64,000 bases of DNA, from positions 1,364,001-1,428,000 of the forward strand of contig NZ_JAFBCC010000001.1 of the NCBI RefSeq assembly GCF_016907495.1, read 5' to 3'. The notes below the pieces were generated by a model. That model had not been told where the DNA came from, did no database searches, and was given only the letters and a program-made list of their open reading frames with translations. The stretch comes from Arthrobacter tumbae. GTDB lineage: Bacteria > Actinomycetota > Actinomycetes > Actinomycetales > Micrococcaceae. Made by a program: the position numbers and the translations under genes. Each line of letters opens with the position of its first letter. The first letter of the stretch is position 1. Below are positions 26,034-35,700 of the stretch, piece after piece.

Positions 26034-27839
26034 TCAGTTGGCTGCGGTGAGGACCGGCACGATGATGAAGATGCCGAAAAGCAGAGCTGCAAGGGCAACT
26101 TTCAAGCTTCTTTGCGTCCGGTGCAGCTCCTCCGCTCCGTCCAGCACAAGCCCGTCGCGGCGTCCGAATTCCCAGTCGAGCACTTCCCGTTCGTAAGTAG
26201 TGCCTGCGACGTTCGCGGATCTCAGAAGATCGAACCGTTCACTCACGTCCCAGGTGTCGCTGGTGTACCTGGAACCGAGCGGCGGCATCGTCCAGTTGGT
26301 ACGCATACCCTGCAACATGGAGAGGACTGCTTCCATCGGTTTGTTCTCAAGGAAGTTGCGCTGCGTCCAAGCCACCTTCGCCCGTTCCAGGGGGAAGCTG
26401 AGCTCCACCTTTTCACCGTCGTGCCGAACCATGAGCGCCACACGGTGTGATGATCGGGCCGATGAGGCGGGAGAGTTTGGTGGCGCAGTGATGGCAGGGA
26501 GGTGAATCCAGTGGAAGGCAGCGACGACGTTCGGTCGTACGCCAAGCCCCAGCAAGGCAACGCCCTCGCGCTGCGCCATCACAGTGAAGTTTCGCGGCAG
26601 GCCCGCGTACTTCGAGGCACCGAAGGCGTCGGGGCGGACCTTCCGAAGTGCCGCGAGAAATGCGTTATCACGATGCCCCTGCAGAACGGTGTACTTACTG
26701 AGTGCTGTGGCTGCCCGGAAGAAGGCTGCCTCGCGTGCATCAATCAATGCGAGCAGCGCTGCTGCGACGAGGGCGCCAAGCACTGCGGCGAGCAGGCCAA
26801 CCCGTATCGACAGGTCCTGCGACGTCGCCTGAATAAACAACAGATACCAGGCACCCGAAAGGACGGCGGACCCCGGCACCAGAAAATTCCTGTGCTCGCG
26901 TAGCCTCACAGACCAGTTACGGCGTATCAGGCGTTGCTCGTTTGCTTCGCCCGCAGTCCGCGGTCGGCTTTTAGGTTCCAACACCGTGAAAACCATGCGC
27001 GCGTCGTCGTCCTGGCCGGCCTCAGGAGGAGGCAGTCGGTGGGCAGTGTCCCCACCCGGCGCCCATGAGGCGTAAGCCGCAGCTAGCTCGGGCAATCGGG
27101 ACCGCAACTTCTCCAGCTCGGAGGAGAGCCGCTCGAGGTCAATGTCCGTAGGTGAAACCCCGAAGCCATCGAGGCGGCCCCGCTCCGTGGCCTTGCATAG
27201 CATCTCGGAACTCGGTTGGGACTTCAGTAAAAAGCGTGCGAAAGCCGTCGTCATGAAGTGGCAGTTATCCAGCGCGTCAGCGTAGAGGTCCATCCCCTCA
27301 GGACCGCGAACACCGTCAAGGGTCACAGAGGTCCGCCTGAACTGGACGGTTGCAAAGGATGCCGCGACGTCGAGCAGGAGAAATATGTTCGCCGGTCCAT
27401 GCCCAGCAAAACCGATCTCTGCGAGGCTCTCAGGTTCGGGTAGGCCAAGGGCTTTCTTGACCCCCTGGGTCACACGGTTGAACATCGTGTTGCCGTGGGC
27501 ACGAAGAATGTCTCGAAACACCAAGGTGTCGAGCAGATTGGCCCTGATCCTTGGAACGGGTGTGGCGAAGTGATATTGAGAGGTGGAAATCGATGCCGCG
27601 AACCGGCGACCGAGGAATGCTGCCAGACCGCGGTTGCCGATACCCAGAACCGGGTGATTGATCAGACTGTCTTCACGTCCGAGCTCGCGCTCAATTTCTT
27701 GGAGCGTTTGCAGATCCAACTCTCCAAGGAAGGCGAGCGCATGCTCAACGTCGCGTGCACCGGCGTCGTCCTCGACTGCACTGGCACGGACGGCGGCTGT
27801 CAGCCGTTCTGCCACCGCAGTACGTTGATCCATCTCCAC
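26034..27839 (-). CDS. Unrecognised 601-residue membrane protein beside type I RM
   Basis: GTG 27839 is seven bases after GGGGA. About 310 residues of cytoplasmic, mostly helical sequence with a leucine-spaced helix (DIDLERLSSELEKLRSRL) lead to two membrane segments (about 320-337 and 346-367), a second soluble part of about 200 residues and a C-terminal anchor (about 578-598). No nuclease, ATPase or known effector motif was seen, and I do not recognise the family. It is divergent from hsdM with 105 bases between starts, which suggests but does not prove a link with the restriction island. Confidence 0.65.
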   Translation of the reverse strand: MEMDQRTAVAERLTAAVRASAVEDDAGARDVEHALAFLGELDLQTLQEIERELGREDSLINHPVLGIGNRGLAAFLGRRFAASISTSQYHFATPVPRIRANLLDTLVFRDILRAHGNTMFNRVTQGVKKALGLPEPESLAEIGFAGHGPANIFLLLDVAASFATVQFRRTSVTLDGVRGPEGMDLYADALDNCHFMTTAFARFLLKSQPSSEMLCKATERGRLDGFGVSPTDIDLERLSSELEKLRSRLPELAAAYASWAPGGDTAHRLPPPEAGQDDDARMVFTVLEPKSRPRTAGEANEQRLIRRNWSVRLREHRNFLVPGSAVLSGAWYLLFIQATSQDLSIRVGLLAAVLGALVAAALLALIDAREAAFFRAATALSKYTVLQGHRDNAFLAALRKVRPDAFGASKYAGLPRNFTVMAQREGVALLGLGVRPNVVAAFHWIHLPAITAPPNSPASSARSSHRVALMVRHDGEKVELSFPLERAKVAWTQRNFLENKPMEAVLSMLQGMRTNWTMPPLGSRYTSDTWDVSERFDLLRSANVAGTTYEREVLDWEFGRRDGLVLDGAEELHRTQRSLKVALAALLFGIFIIVPVLTAAN

Positions 27840-27944
27840 AACGCGTTCCCCTCGCTACAACCGGACCCCGACGACGACGCCCCGGTCCAATCCCCAACTC
27901 ACCAGGTGCCGCGAAGGCCCCCGACTCACCTTAAGCTGGAACGC

Positions 27945-29438
27945 GTGATCAACGGGACAGTGCGCGCACAGGTAGACAAAGTGTGGGACACCTTTTGGAC
28001 GGGCGGCATCTCGAACCCGCTCGAGGTGATTGAACAGATTACCTACCTGCTGTTCCTGAAGCGCCTGGATGAAGCCCAGACCTCAGCCGAAAACCGCGCC
28101 AACCGCACCGGCAAGCAGGTCAGCAACCCGATCTTCCCCGCCGACACCGACCCTCGAGGACGCAGCTACGGTGACCTGCGGTGGAGCAAGTTCAAAGACT
28201 TCTCCCGTGAAGAGAAGTTCATCCTCTTCTCCGAGCACATCTTTCCGTTCCTGCGCGATGAGCTGACGCAGCAGTCCAACGGCGAGGACTCGACCTACAG
28301 CCACCACATGAAGGACGCCCGCTTCACCATCCCGAACTCGAGCGTCCTCGAGCGGGTTATCGACATCATCGACGGCATCGATATGACCGGCCGCGACACC
28401 AAGGGCGACCTGTACGAGTACATGCTCTCCAAAATCGCTTCCGCCGGCACCAACGGGCAGTTCCGCACCCCGCGCCACATCATCGACCTCATGGTGCAGA
28501 TGACGGACCCGCAACCGATGGAGGTCATCTGTGATCCGGCCTCGGGCACCTGCGGCTTCCTGGTCCGTGCCGCCGAGCACCTGTGGGACTCCCCCGACAT
28601 GCTGACGGATCAGAAGCAGCTCAACTTCTACCATTACGAGCAGTTCCACGGGTACGACTTCGACAACACCATGCTCCGCATCGGCTCGATGAACATGCTG
28701 TTGCACGGGGTGGAGAACCCGGTGATTACCTACCGCGATTCGCTGGCCGATCTGCACTCCACCGAGGAGGAGAAGTACAACCTGATCCTCGCGAATCCGC
28801 CCTTCGCTGGCAGCCTCGACTACGAGAACGTGGCCAAGGACCTTCTCAGCCTGGTCAAGACCAAGAAGACCGAGCTCCTCTTCCTTGCTCTGTTTATCCG
28901 CCTACTCAAGCCCGGTGGTCGGGCGGCGGTGATCGTGCCCGACGGCGTCCTCTTCGGTTCATCGAAGGCGCACAAGGATCTGCGCAAGCTGCTGGTCGAA
29001 CAGCACAAGCTCGACGCCGTGGTGAAACTCCCGTCCGGCGTCTTCAAGCCTTACGCCGGAGTCTCGACGGCGATCCTGTTCTTCACGAAGACCAACTCCG
29101 GTGGCACAGACAACGTCTGGTTTTACGACGTGAAGTCCGACGGCTTCAGCCTCGACGACAAGCGCACACCGCTCGCCTCTTCCGACCTCACCGATGTTTT
29201 GGAGCGATACAAAACGCGCACGACGACGGAAGCTGAGCGGGCACGGACGGATCAGTCTTTCCTCGTAACCAAGTCAGAAATCGCCGAGAACGGCTACGAC
29301 CTCTCGCTGAACAGGTATAAAGAGGTCGAGTATGACGAGGTTGAGCACAAGGCGCCGGCGGAGATCATCGCCGAGCTCGAACTCCTCGAGAAGGAAATCG
29401 TTGACGGCATGGCGGAGCTGAAGGACCTGCTTCGATGA
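27945..29438 (+). CDS. hsdM: Type I restriction-modification system methyltransferase subunit
   Basis: 497 residues from GTG 27945. The N-terminal helical domain (VDKVWDTFWTGG, EVIEQITYLLFLKRLDE) is followed by the SAM motif DPASGTCGF starting at Asp197 and the catalytic motif NPPF at 284-287, which identify an adenine N6 methylase. It methylates the bipartite target chosen by HsdS. Its stop overlaps the hsdS start (ATGA). The frame stays open far upstream, but this is antisense to the neighbouring gene and has no homology, so the GTG is used; its ribosome site is weak. Confidence 0.93.
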   Translation: MINGTVRAQVDKVWDTFWTGGISNPLEVIEQITYLLFLKRLDEAQTSAENRANRTGKQVSNPIFPADTDPRGRSYGDLRWSKFKDFSREEKFILFSEHIFPFLRDELTQQSNGEDSTYSHHMKDARFTIPNSSVLERVIDIIDGIDMTGRDTKGDLYEYMLSKIASAGTNGQFRTPRHIIDLMVQMTDPQPMEVICDPASGTCGFLVRAAEHLWDSPDMLTDQKQLNFYHYEQFHGYDFDNTMLRIGSMNMLLHGVENPVITYRDSLADLHSTEEEKYNLILANPPFAGSLDYENVAKDLLSLVKTKKTELLFLALFIRLLKPGGRAAVIVPDGVLFGSSKAHKDLRKLLVEQHKLDAVVKLPSGVFKPYAGVSTAILFFTKTNSGGTDNVWFYDVKSDGFSLDDKRTPLASSDLTDVLERYKTRTTTEAERARTDQSFLVTKSEIAENGYDLSLNRYKEVEYDEVEHKAPAEIIAELELLEKEIVDGMAELKDLLR

Positions 29439-30559
29439 ACTATCCGCTCACTCAGCTTGGCTCAGTTGTAGAGTTTCTGGATCATCGCAGACGTCCCATC
29501 ACGGCGAAGGATCGCGCTCCCGGACCTATCCCGTACTACGGCGCTAACGGTCAGCAGGACTCAGTGGCTGACTACTTATTCGACGAGCCGCTTGTTCTCC
29601 TAGCGGAAGACGGAGGACATTTTGGAGACCCGCTGAGACGGATCGCCTACCGCATCGATGGCAAGTCTTGGGTAAACAATCACGCTCATGTGCTTCGACC
29701 GAAGTCTTCAATCGACCGGAACTATCTTTGTCGCGTGCTCGAAAATTATGATGTCCGCGCTCACGTAACGGGGACCACGCGGGCGAAGTTGACTAAGGCG
29801 GGCGCCGCAAGAATCGCTTTCCCACTCCCACCCCTCGACGAGCAGCGGCGCATCGCGGCAATCCTGGACAAGGCCGACGAGGTCCGAGCCAAGCGCCGCG
29901 AAGCCCTCGCTCACCTCGACACGCTTCCCCAATCAATCTTCCGCGGCATGTTCAGCGATCCCACTTCTATTCCTTCTCGATGGCCGGTTCAGTCTTTCGA
30001 GGAGATTGCTCCGAGCAGACTCGGCAAGATGCTCGATAAGAAGGCTCAGTCAGGCGACCACAAACGTGCGTACATCCGGAATGCAAACGTCCAGTGGTTC
30101 AAAATCGACCTCACGAACCTCTTCGAGATGGATTTCACCGAGAAGGATAGAGAGACGTTCCGATTACAGCAGGGTGACGTGCTCATCTGCGAGGGTGGTG
30201 AACCGGGACGTGCCGCGATCTGGCATGACACCGGCCTGGAGTGCTATTACCAGAAGGCTCTGCACAGGGCGCGTCCAGACCACTCTCGAGTCACACCGCA
30301 GTACGTTGTACACCTGCTATGGCACCTATCCAAAGGTGGGGGTCTGGCCGACTATGTCACTTCCGCGACCATCGCACACCTAACTGGCGAGAAGCTAAAG
30401 CGCCTTCCCGTCCCTGTTCCGCCGCTCGAAGCACAGCAGGAATTCTCGACTCGCATCGCCGCCGTCGAACGTTTGAAGGAGCACCACCGTACTCAACTTG
30501 CGGAGCTCGATACCCTCTTCGCATCCCTTCAGCACCGTGCGTTCAAAGGAGAACTATGA
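29435..30559 (+). CDS. hsdS: Type I restriction-modification specificity subunit
   Basis: 374 residues with two target-recognition halves. The first ends in the conserved helix FPLPPLDEQRRIAAILDKADEVRAKR, the second in PVPPLEAQQEFSTRIAAVERLKEHH; both helices act as the ruler between half-sites. The halves differ in sequence, so an asymmetric bipartite target is expected. Codon use is less GC-rich than hsdM, as is usual for fast-evolving recognition genes. It overlaps hsdM and the following broken gene by four bases each. Confidence 0.92.
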   Translation: MNYPLTQLGSVVEFLDHRRRPITAKDRAPGPIPYYGANGQQDSVADYLFDEPLVLLAEDGGHFGDPLRRIAYRIDGKSWVNNHAHVLRPKSSIDRNYLCRVLENYDVRAHVTGTTRAKLTKAGAARIAFPLPPLDEQRRIAAILDKADEVRAKRREALAHLDTLPQSIFRGMFSDPTSIPSRWPVQSFEEIAPSRLGKMLDKKAQSGDHKRAYIRNANVQWFKIDLTNLFEMDFTEKDRETFRLQQGDVLICEGGEPGRAAIWHDTGLECYYQKALHRARPDHSRVTPQYVVHLLWHLSKGGGLADYVTSATIAHLTGEKLKRLPVPVPPLEAQQEFSTRIAAVERLKEHHRTQLAELDTLFASLQHRAFKGEL

Positions 30560-31484
30560 GTGACGAAAACGCCGTCCCCCTGCCTCGATGGCAAGACTTC
30601 ATGATTCCGGTGTTGAGAGTTCTGCAGGACGGGCAGGTTTGGTCGCGCCGCGACTTGGTCGCTGCCACTCTTGATGAAGCGGGCATGACGCAAAAACAGC
30701 GGTCAGTGATGCTGAAGTCCGGAGAGCCAAGTGCGGAGAACCGTATTGGTTGGGCAATATCGGACTTGAGCCGAGCGAAGGCGATCGAGCGACCCGCCCG
30801 AGGCTTGAGCACTATTACAGACACCGGCCGCCGATTGCCCTCCGAGCATCCCAACGGCTTGGATAAGGCGCAACTGGAGCAAATTCCTGCGTACGTCGAG
30901 TACCAACCGATCCGCGCGGGACTGACGAAGTCAACGCCGGACAACCGGGCGAAAACGCAAGACGAAGAGCGTGACCCCATTCAGCAGGTTGAGGACGGGA
31001 TCGACCGTATCCAGGCCGACGTAGGCGCGGAACTTCTTCAACGCCTTCGCGCGATGGATCCATCGCTCTTCGAACAAACCGTGGTCGATGTCCTCCTGAA
31101 GATGGGTTACGGCGGTGCGGAGCAGCGCGGCAAGCAAATCGGCGGAAGCGGTGATGGCGGCGTCGATGGTGTCATTGACCAGGACGCCCTGGGCCTCGAC
31201 CAGATTTATATCCAGGCCAAGCGCTACAAGGACGACATAACGTCGGCCGCGAAACCATCCAGGCGTTTGTCGGCGCGCTCCACGGCGCGGGCGCCTCGCG
31301 CGGAGTCTTCATCACGACGAGCAGTTTTACCGACCACGCTCGTAGCTATGCGGCCGGCATCCCGTAGCGCGTGATCCTGATCGACAGCGTTCGGCTCGTG
31401 AACCTGATGATCAAGTACCGCGTGGGCGTGCAGGTGAAGCAGACCTACGACGTCGTGGACCTTGACGAGGATTACTTCGAGTAG
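30556..31484 (+). pseudogene. Mrr-like restriction endonuclease, broken by frameshift and stop
   Basis: The intact first part (about 228 codons) holds an Mrr_N-like winged region (PRWQDFMIPVLRVL to RLPSEHP) and the catalytic core FEQTVVDVLLKMGYGG with Asp204 and Gln220-Ala-Lys222. Near 31240 one base is missing; in the frame that continues, the Mrr C-terminus is plain (ETIQAFVGALHGAGASRG, then FITTSSFTDHARSYA), stops at TAG 31365-31367, then resumes to DEDYFE at 31484. Two separate lesions argue for real decay. Read without correction the gene gives a product ending at 31374 with a nonsense tail. It would have cut modified DNA (type IV). Confidence 0.85.
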
Positions 31485-31532
31485 CTGTGGCGCCTACGGC
31501 TTTCGAACCTGTGGATAAAACCTGCACACCCG

Positions 31533-31581
31533 TTTACACATCTCGATAACGTGTAAAAAAATCGACCGATTCTTTACACGT
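31533..31581. promoter_or_regulatory. Dyad operator and leaderless promoter of the fic gene
   Basis: A perfect 9-bp inverted repeat ACGTGTAAA (31549-31557) and TTTACACGT (31573-31581) is separated by 15 bases; a third half-site TTTACAC lies at 31533-31539. The right half overlaps a -35 TTTACA (31573-31578), followed by a 17-base spacer and a -10 TAAGTT at 31596-31601. Initiation would fall at about the ATG 31608, and no Shine-Dalgarno is present. Confidence 0.6.
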
Positions 31582-31607
31582 AGCATCCTGCTTGCTAAGT
31601 TCTTTGC

Positions 31608-32726
31608 ATGGCCGATTGGAATCCAGGCAAGCCCTACAACGGCCTACCTACCCTCCCGCCCAGGGTGGACGTGGAGACGACTTCAATTCTCAAACTTGCC
31701 ATTGAGGCACGCTCTTCTCTTGCCGCGATGAATCAAGCAGCACGTTCCATGACAAACGCGTCGGTGCTCATCAACGCAATACCCTTGCTCGAAGCTCAAG
31801 CGAGCTCGGAAGTCGAGAACATTGTGACCACCACAGACGAACTCTTCATGCACGCAGAAGACGAGACTTCCGCCAACTCCGCAACCAGAGAAGCACTTCG
31901 CTACAGGACCGCTCTGTTCGAAGGCTTCAACATGGTGCAACGGCGCGGGATTGTCACCACTAATACGGCTCGACAGGTGTGCTCAATCATCATGCGGCAC
32001 GAGATGGACCTCCGCTCGGGCAGCGGCACCTACATCGGCAATCCGGTAACCCATACCGCGATCTACACCCCTCCAGAGGGGCACGAAGTCATTGACGCAA
32101 AGCTCGCGGATTGGGAGTTGTTCGTAAACTCAGGTCGAGGATATGACCCACTTACCCGCATGGCGATCGCGCACTATCAATTCGAAGCCGTTCATCCTTT
32201 CGACGATGGAAACGGGCGGACGGGCCGGATCCTCAATGTTCTGATGCTGGTTGCTGCCGGTCTGCTCGACCACCCCGTCCTATACCTGTCCCGTTTCATC
32301 ATCAAGAACAAGAGCGACTACTACCGTCGCCTGTTGGCAGTGACTGCTGAGGAAGCATGGGTCGATTGGGTCGAGTACATGCTTGAGGGCGTTCGTGAAA
32401 CGGCAAACTCTACGTTGAAGAAAATTGACGCCGTTCAGCATCTGCAAGGGGTGCTGAAGCACGAAATAGGCGCCGCCATATCCGGGGGCGGGCACGTTGG
32501 GCTCCTTGACGTTCTGTTCGAACAGCCCTACTGCCGGATTTCGAATGTACGAGAAGCGTGCGGAGTCTCCAGACCAACTGCCACCAACTGGCTGAAGGAG
32601 CTTACGCGGGCTGGAGTTCTCACAGACGTGCGGGTGGGACGGGAGCTGATCTTCATCAACACCCGCTTCATGGATCTACTCGTTCGCGACGACGTCACGG
32701 ATGATCGAGAGGAGAAGCTCTTTTGA
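31608..32726 (+). CDS. Fic-domain protein with N-terminal inhibitory helix and C-terminal winged helix
   Basis: 372 residues. The Fic core HPFDDGNGRTGR at 196-207 is complete, so adenylyl (AMP) transfer is expected. An upstream helix carries SSEVEN (Ser66, Glu70, Asn71), matching the (S/T)xxxE(G/N) motif of class II Fic proteins, where the Glu blocks ATP in cis. The last about 80 residues (VLFEQPYCRISNVREACGVS and beyond) form a winged helix, as in Fic proteins that control their own promoter. It lies between the decayed Mrr gene and hsdR; Fic genes are often found within type I RM loci, with unclear roles. Confidence 0.9.
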   Translation: MADWNPGKPYNGLPTLPPRVDVETTSILKLAIEARSSLAAMNQAARSMTNASVLINAIPLLEAQASSEVENIVTTTDELFMHAEDETSANSATREALRYRTALFEGFNMVQRRGIVTTNTARQVCSIIMRHEMDLRSGSGTYIGNPVTHTAIYTPPEGHEVIDAKLADWELFVNSGRGYDPLTRMAIAHYQFEAVHPFDDGNGRTGRILNVLMLVAAGLLDHPVLYLSRFIIKNKSDYYRRLLAVTAEEAWVDWVEYMLEGVRETANSTLKKIDAVQHLQGVLKHEIGAAISGGGHVGLLDVLFEQPYCRISNVREACGVSRPTATNWLKELTRAGVLTDVRVGRELIFINTRFMDLLVRDDVTDDREEKLF

Positions 32727-32775
32727 CGCGCCGCCGGTCCGGTATTCTGCACAAGGGACCAGCAAAGGGGCACTG

Positions 32776-35700
32776 ATGGGGGACGCGGCTCAGGCACAGA
32801 GCAACTTCGCGTTCCTGCGCGCCGAATGGCCGGACATTGCCGCCGAAGCCCGCAACGCTGAACGCTTCGCGCGTATCGACCCGCGCACCTCGCTCCTCTA
32901 CTCCCGCCGCACCCTCGAATTCGCGCTGCAGTGGATCTTCACGGCAGATACGTCGCTGAACCAGCCGTACAAAGACGACATCAACGGCATGCTCAACGAA
33001 CCGACGTTCAAGAAGCTCGCCGGCGAGCGGCTCCTCGACAAGATGCATGCCGTGCGGAAGATCTCGAACAAGGCCGTCCACACGAACGTCCCGGTTAGTG
33101 TCCTGATTGCCGAGACCATCCTCCGCGAACTGTTCCAGACCTGTTTCTGGCTCGCCCATCACTACTCACGGGTCGAAGAGAACCGTCCGCGGCCTGGCCT
33201 GGAGTTCAGCCCGACACTGCTGAGGCCGCAGCATCGTCCGATGCCGGCCCCACCCAAACCGGGTCAAACAAATCCACCCCAGCCAACCGACGTCGTACCC
33301 AAAACCGCAGAGCAGGTTGCGGCGCTCGCGAAGGAACTGGAAGAACGCGACCGTAAGCTCAGCGAAGCAGCCCAGCTGAAGGCCACTCTTGAGGATGAGC
33401 TCAGGGAACTTCGCGAGCAGATCAAGCTGGTAACGGCACAGCGACGGCACGAGCCGGACCAACACGACTATGACGAGGGCGTCACCCGCACAGACCTCAT
33501 CGATCCGCAACTCCAATGGGCAGGCTGGGACCTTGCCGCCGCAGATGTCCGGGAGTATCCCGTCGACACCATGCCCACGGCGCAAGGAACCCTCACCGGC
33601 AAAGGCGCCGCCGACTACGTGCTCTGGGGAGCGAACGGGCTGCCGCTCGCCGTCGTCGAAGCGAAGCGCACCGCCAAGGATCCGCACAACGGCCGCCAAC
33701 AGGCCCGGCTTTACGCCGACTGCCTCGAGCGGCGCTTCGGTCAGCGGCCCATCATCTACTTCACCAACGGCTACCAGACGTACATCTGGGATGACGCCTT
33801 CTATGCCGAGCGCGAGGTACAGGGATTCCACACCCGCGATCAGCTGCAACTCCTGGTCGACCGCCGCACCACCCGCAAACCACTGGGGGCAGCGGTCATC
33901 GACAATGCGATTGTCGAGCGTGACTACCAGCACGCCGCCATCCGAGCAGTGACGCAAGCCTTTGAGAACGACGCCGAGCAGCGTGCCCTCATCGTCATGG
34001 CCACGGGCACCGGGAAGACCCGAACGGTGATCGCGCTCGCTGACCTGCTCATGAAGGCGAACTGGGTCAAGCGTGTCCTCTTCCTCGCGGACCGTGTTGC
34101 GCTGGTCGATCAGGCAGCGAAGGCGTTCAAGACCCACCTCCCGGGATCAGCTCCGGAGGTCTTGGGCCGGGACAAAGTCGCCGACAGCCGCATCCACCTG
34201 GCCACCTACCCGACCATGATGAACCTCATCGACGAAACGGTGGGAGACGGCACGGTTAACCGCGAACGCTACGGAATTGGGCACTACGATCTAATCATCG
34301 TCGACGAGGCGCACCGCTCGGTCTATCAGAAGTACAAGGCGATTTTCGACTACTTCGACTCGTTCCTCATTGGTCTCACGGCCACCCCGACCGACGACGT
34401 AGACCGCAACACCTTTGCCCTCTTCAACATCGAAGACAACGTCCCCACCTTCGCATATGAGCTGAACCGCGCCATCGACGAGGGCTGGCTCGTCCCGCCG
34501 CGAATCATGGAAGTGCCGCTCAAGTTCCCCTACGAGGGGATCCGCTATGAGGACCTGAGCGAGCAGGAAAAGGACGAGTGGGATTCAAAAGAATGGGACG
34601 ACGACGGCGAGATTCCCGATGAGGTGGACCGCGCCGTCGTCAACAAATGGCTTTTCAACAAGGACACGGTCGATAAAGCGCTTGAGGTGTTGATGGAGCG
34701 CGGGCACCGCGTGGCTGGCGGCGACCGGATCGGCAAGACCATCATCTTCGCCCGGAACAGCGACCACGCCCGTTTCATTGAGCAGCGGTTCAACGTGAAC
34801 TATCCGGGCGAGAAGGGTGAGATGGCTCAGGTCATCACGTATGACGTGAACTACGCGTCGACGCTCATCGAGTCCTTTGGCAGGACCGACGGCAAGCCGG
34901 ACATTGCCATCTCAGTCGACATGCTGGATACCGGCATCGACGTGCCCCAGGTCGTGAACCTGGTGTTCTTCAAGCTGGTTCGGTCCAAGACCAAGTTCTG
35001 GCAGATGGTGGGGCGGGGCACTCGTCTCTCCCCTGACCTTTATGGACCTGGTGAGCACAAGAAAGACTTCCTGATCTTCGACATCTGCCGGAACGCGGAG
35101 TTCTTCAATGCCGGGCTTGCACTGTCAGAGGGTCAACTGGCCAAGCCACTGGCGCAGCGCACGTTCATCACACGGGTCCGGTTGCTTCAGGCACTTCAAT
35201 CCACTCAGTGCGACGGCGATTATGCGGCGAACGTGCGGACGTCGCTGCACCGGGTGGTTCAGGACCTTCCGCGGGAGAACTTCCGTGTGCGGCCGCGGCT
35301 GGAGCACGTCGACCGTTTCTCACGCAGGGAGAACTGGCAAAACCTTACTCCGCATGACATCGAGGTGCTGGAGTCCCAGCTCAGCGACCTCGCCACCGTG
35401 GCGGCCCCACGCGACACAGAGGAAGCTAAGCGGTTCGATCAGCTGATGCTCACCGCTCAGCTGGTCCTTCTGACCGAGCCCGGCAAGCTTCCACCGCTCC
35501 GGACGAAGATCACGGAGATTGCCTCCGCTCTCCAGGACCAGCCAACCATCCCGGCGATCGCTGCCCAGCTTGGTCTCCTTGAGGACGTGTTGAGCCCGCT
35601 TCACTGGGAAGCTGCCAATCCTCTGTGGTTGGAGGAGATCCGGCTCAAACTGCGTGCCCTTGTTCATCTCATCGAGAAGAAACGGCGGAAGGTTGTCTAC

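Noticed and set aside
27495..27944. N-terminal extension of HsdM
   Set aside because: The open frame upstream of 27945 is antisense to the membrane protein gene and its translation has no resemblance to HsdM proteins.
31230..31260. Programmed frameshifting in the Mrr-like gene
   Set aside because: No slippery heptamer or downstream structure was seen, and the continued frame also has an in-frame TAG, so decay is simpler.
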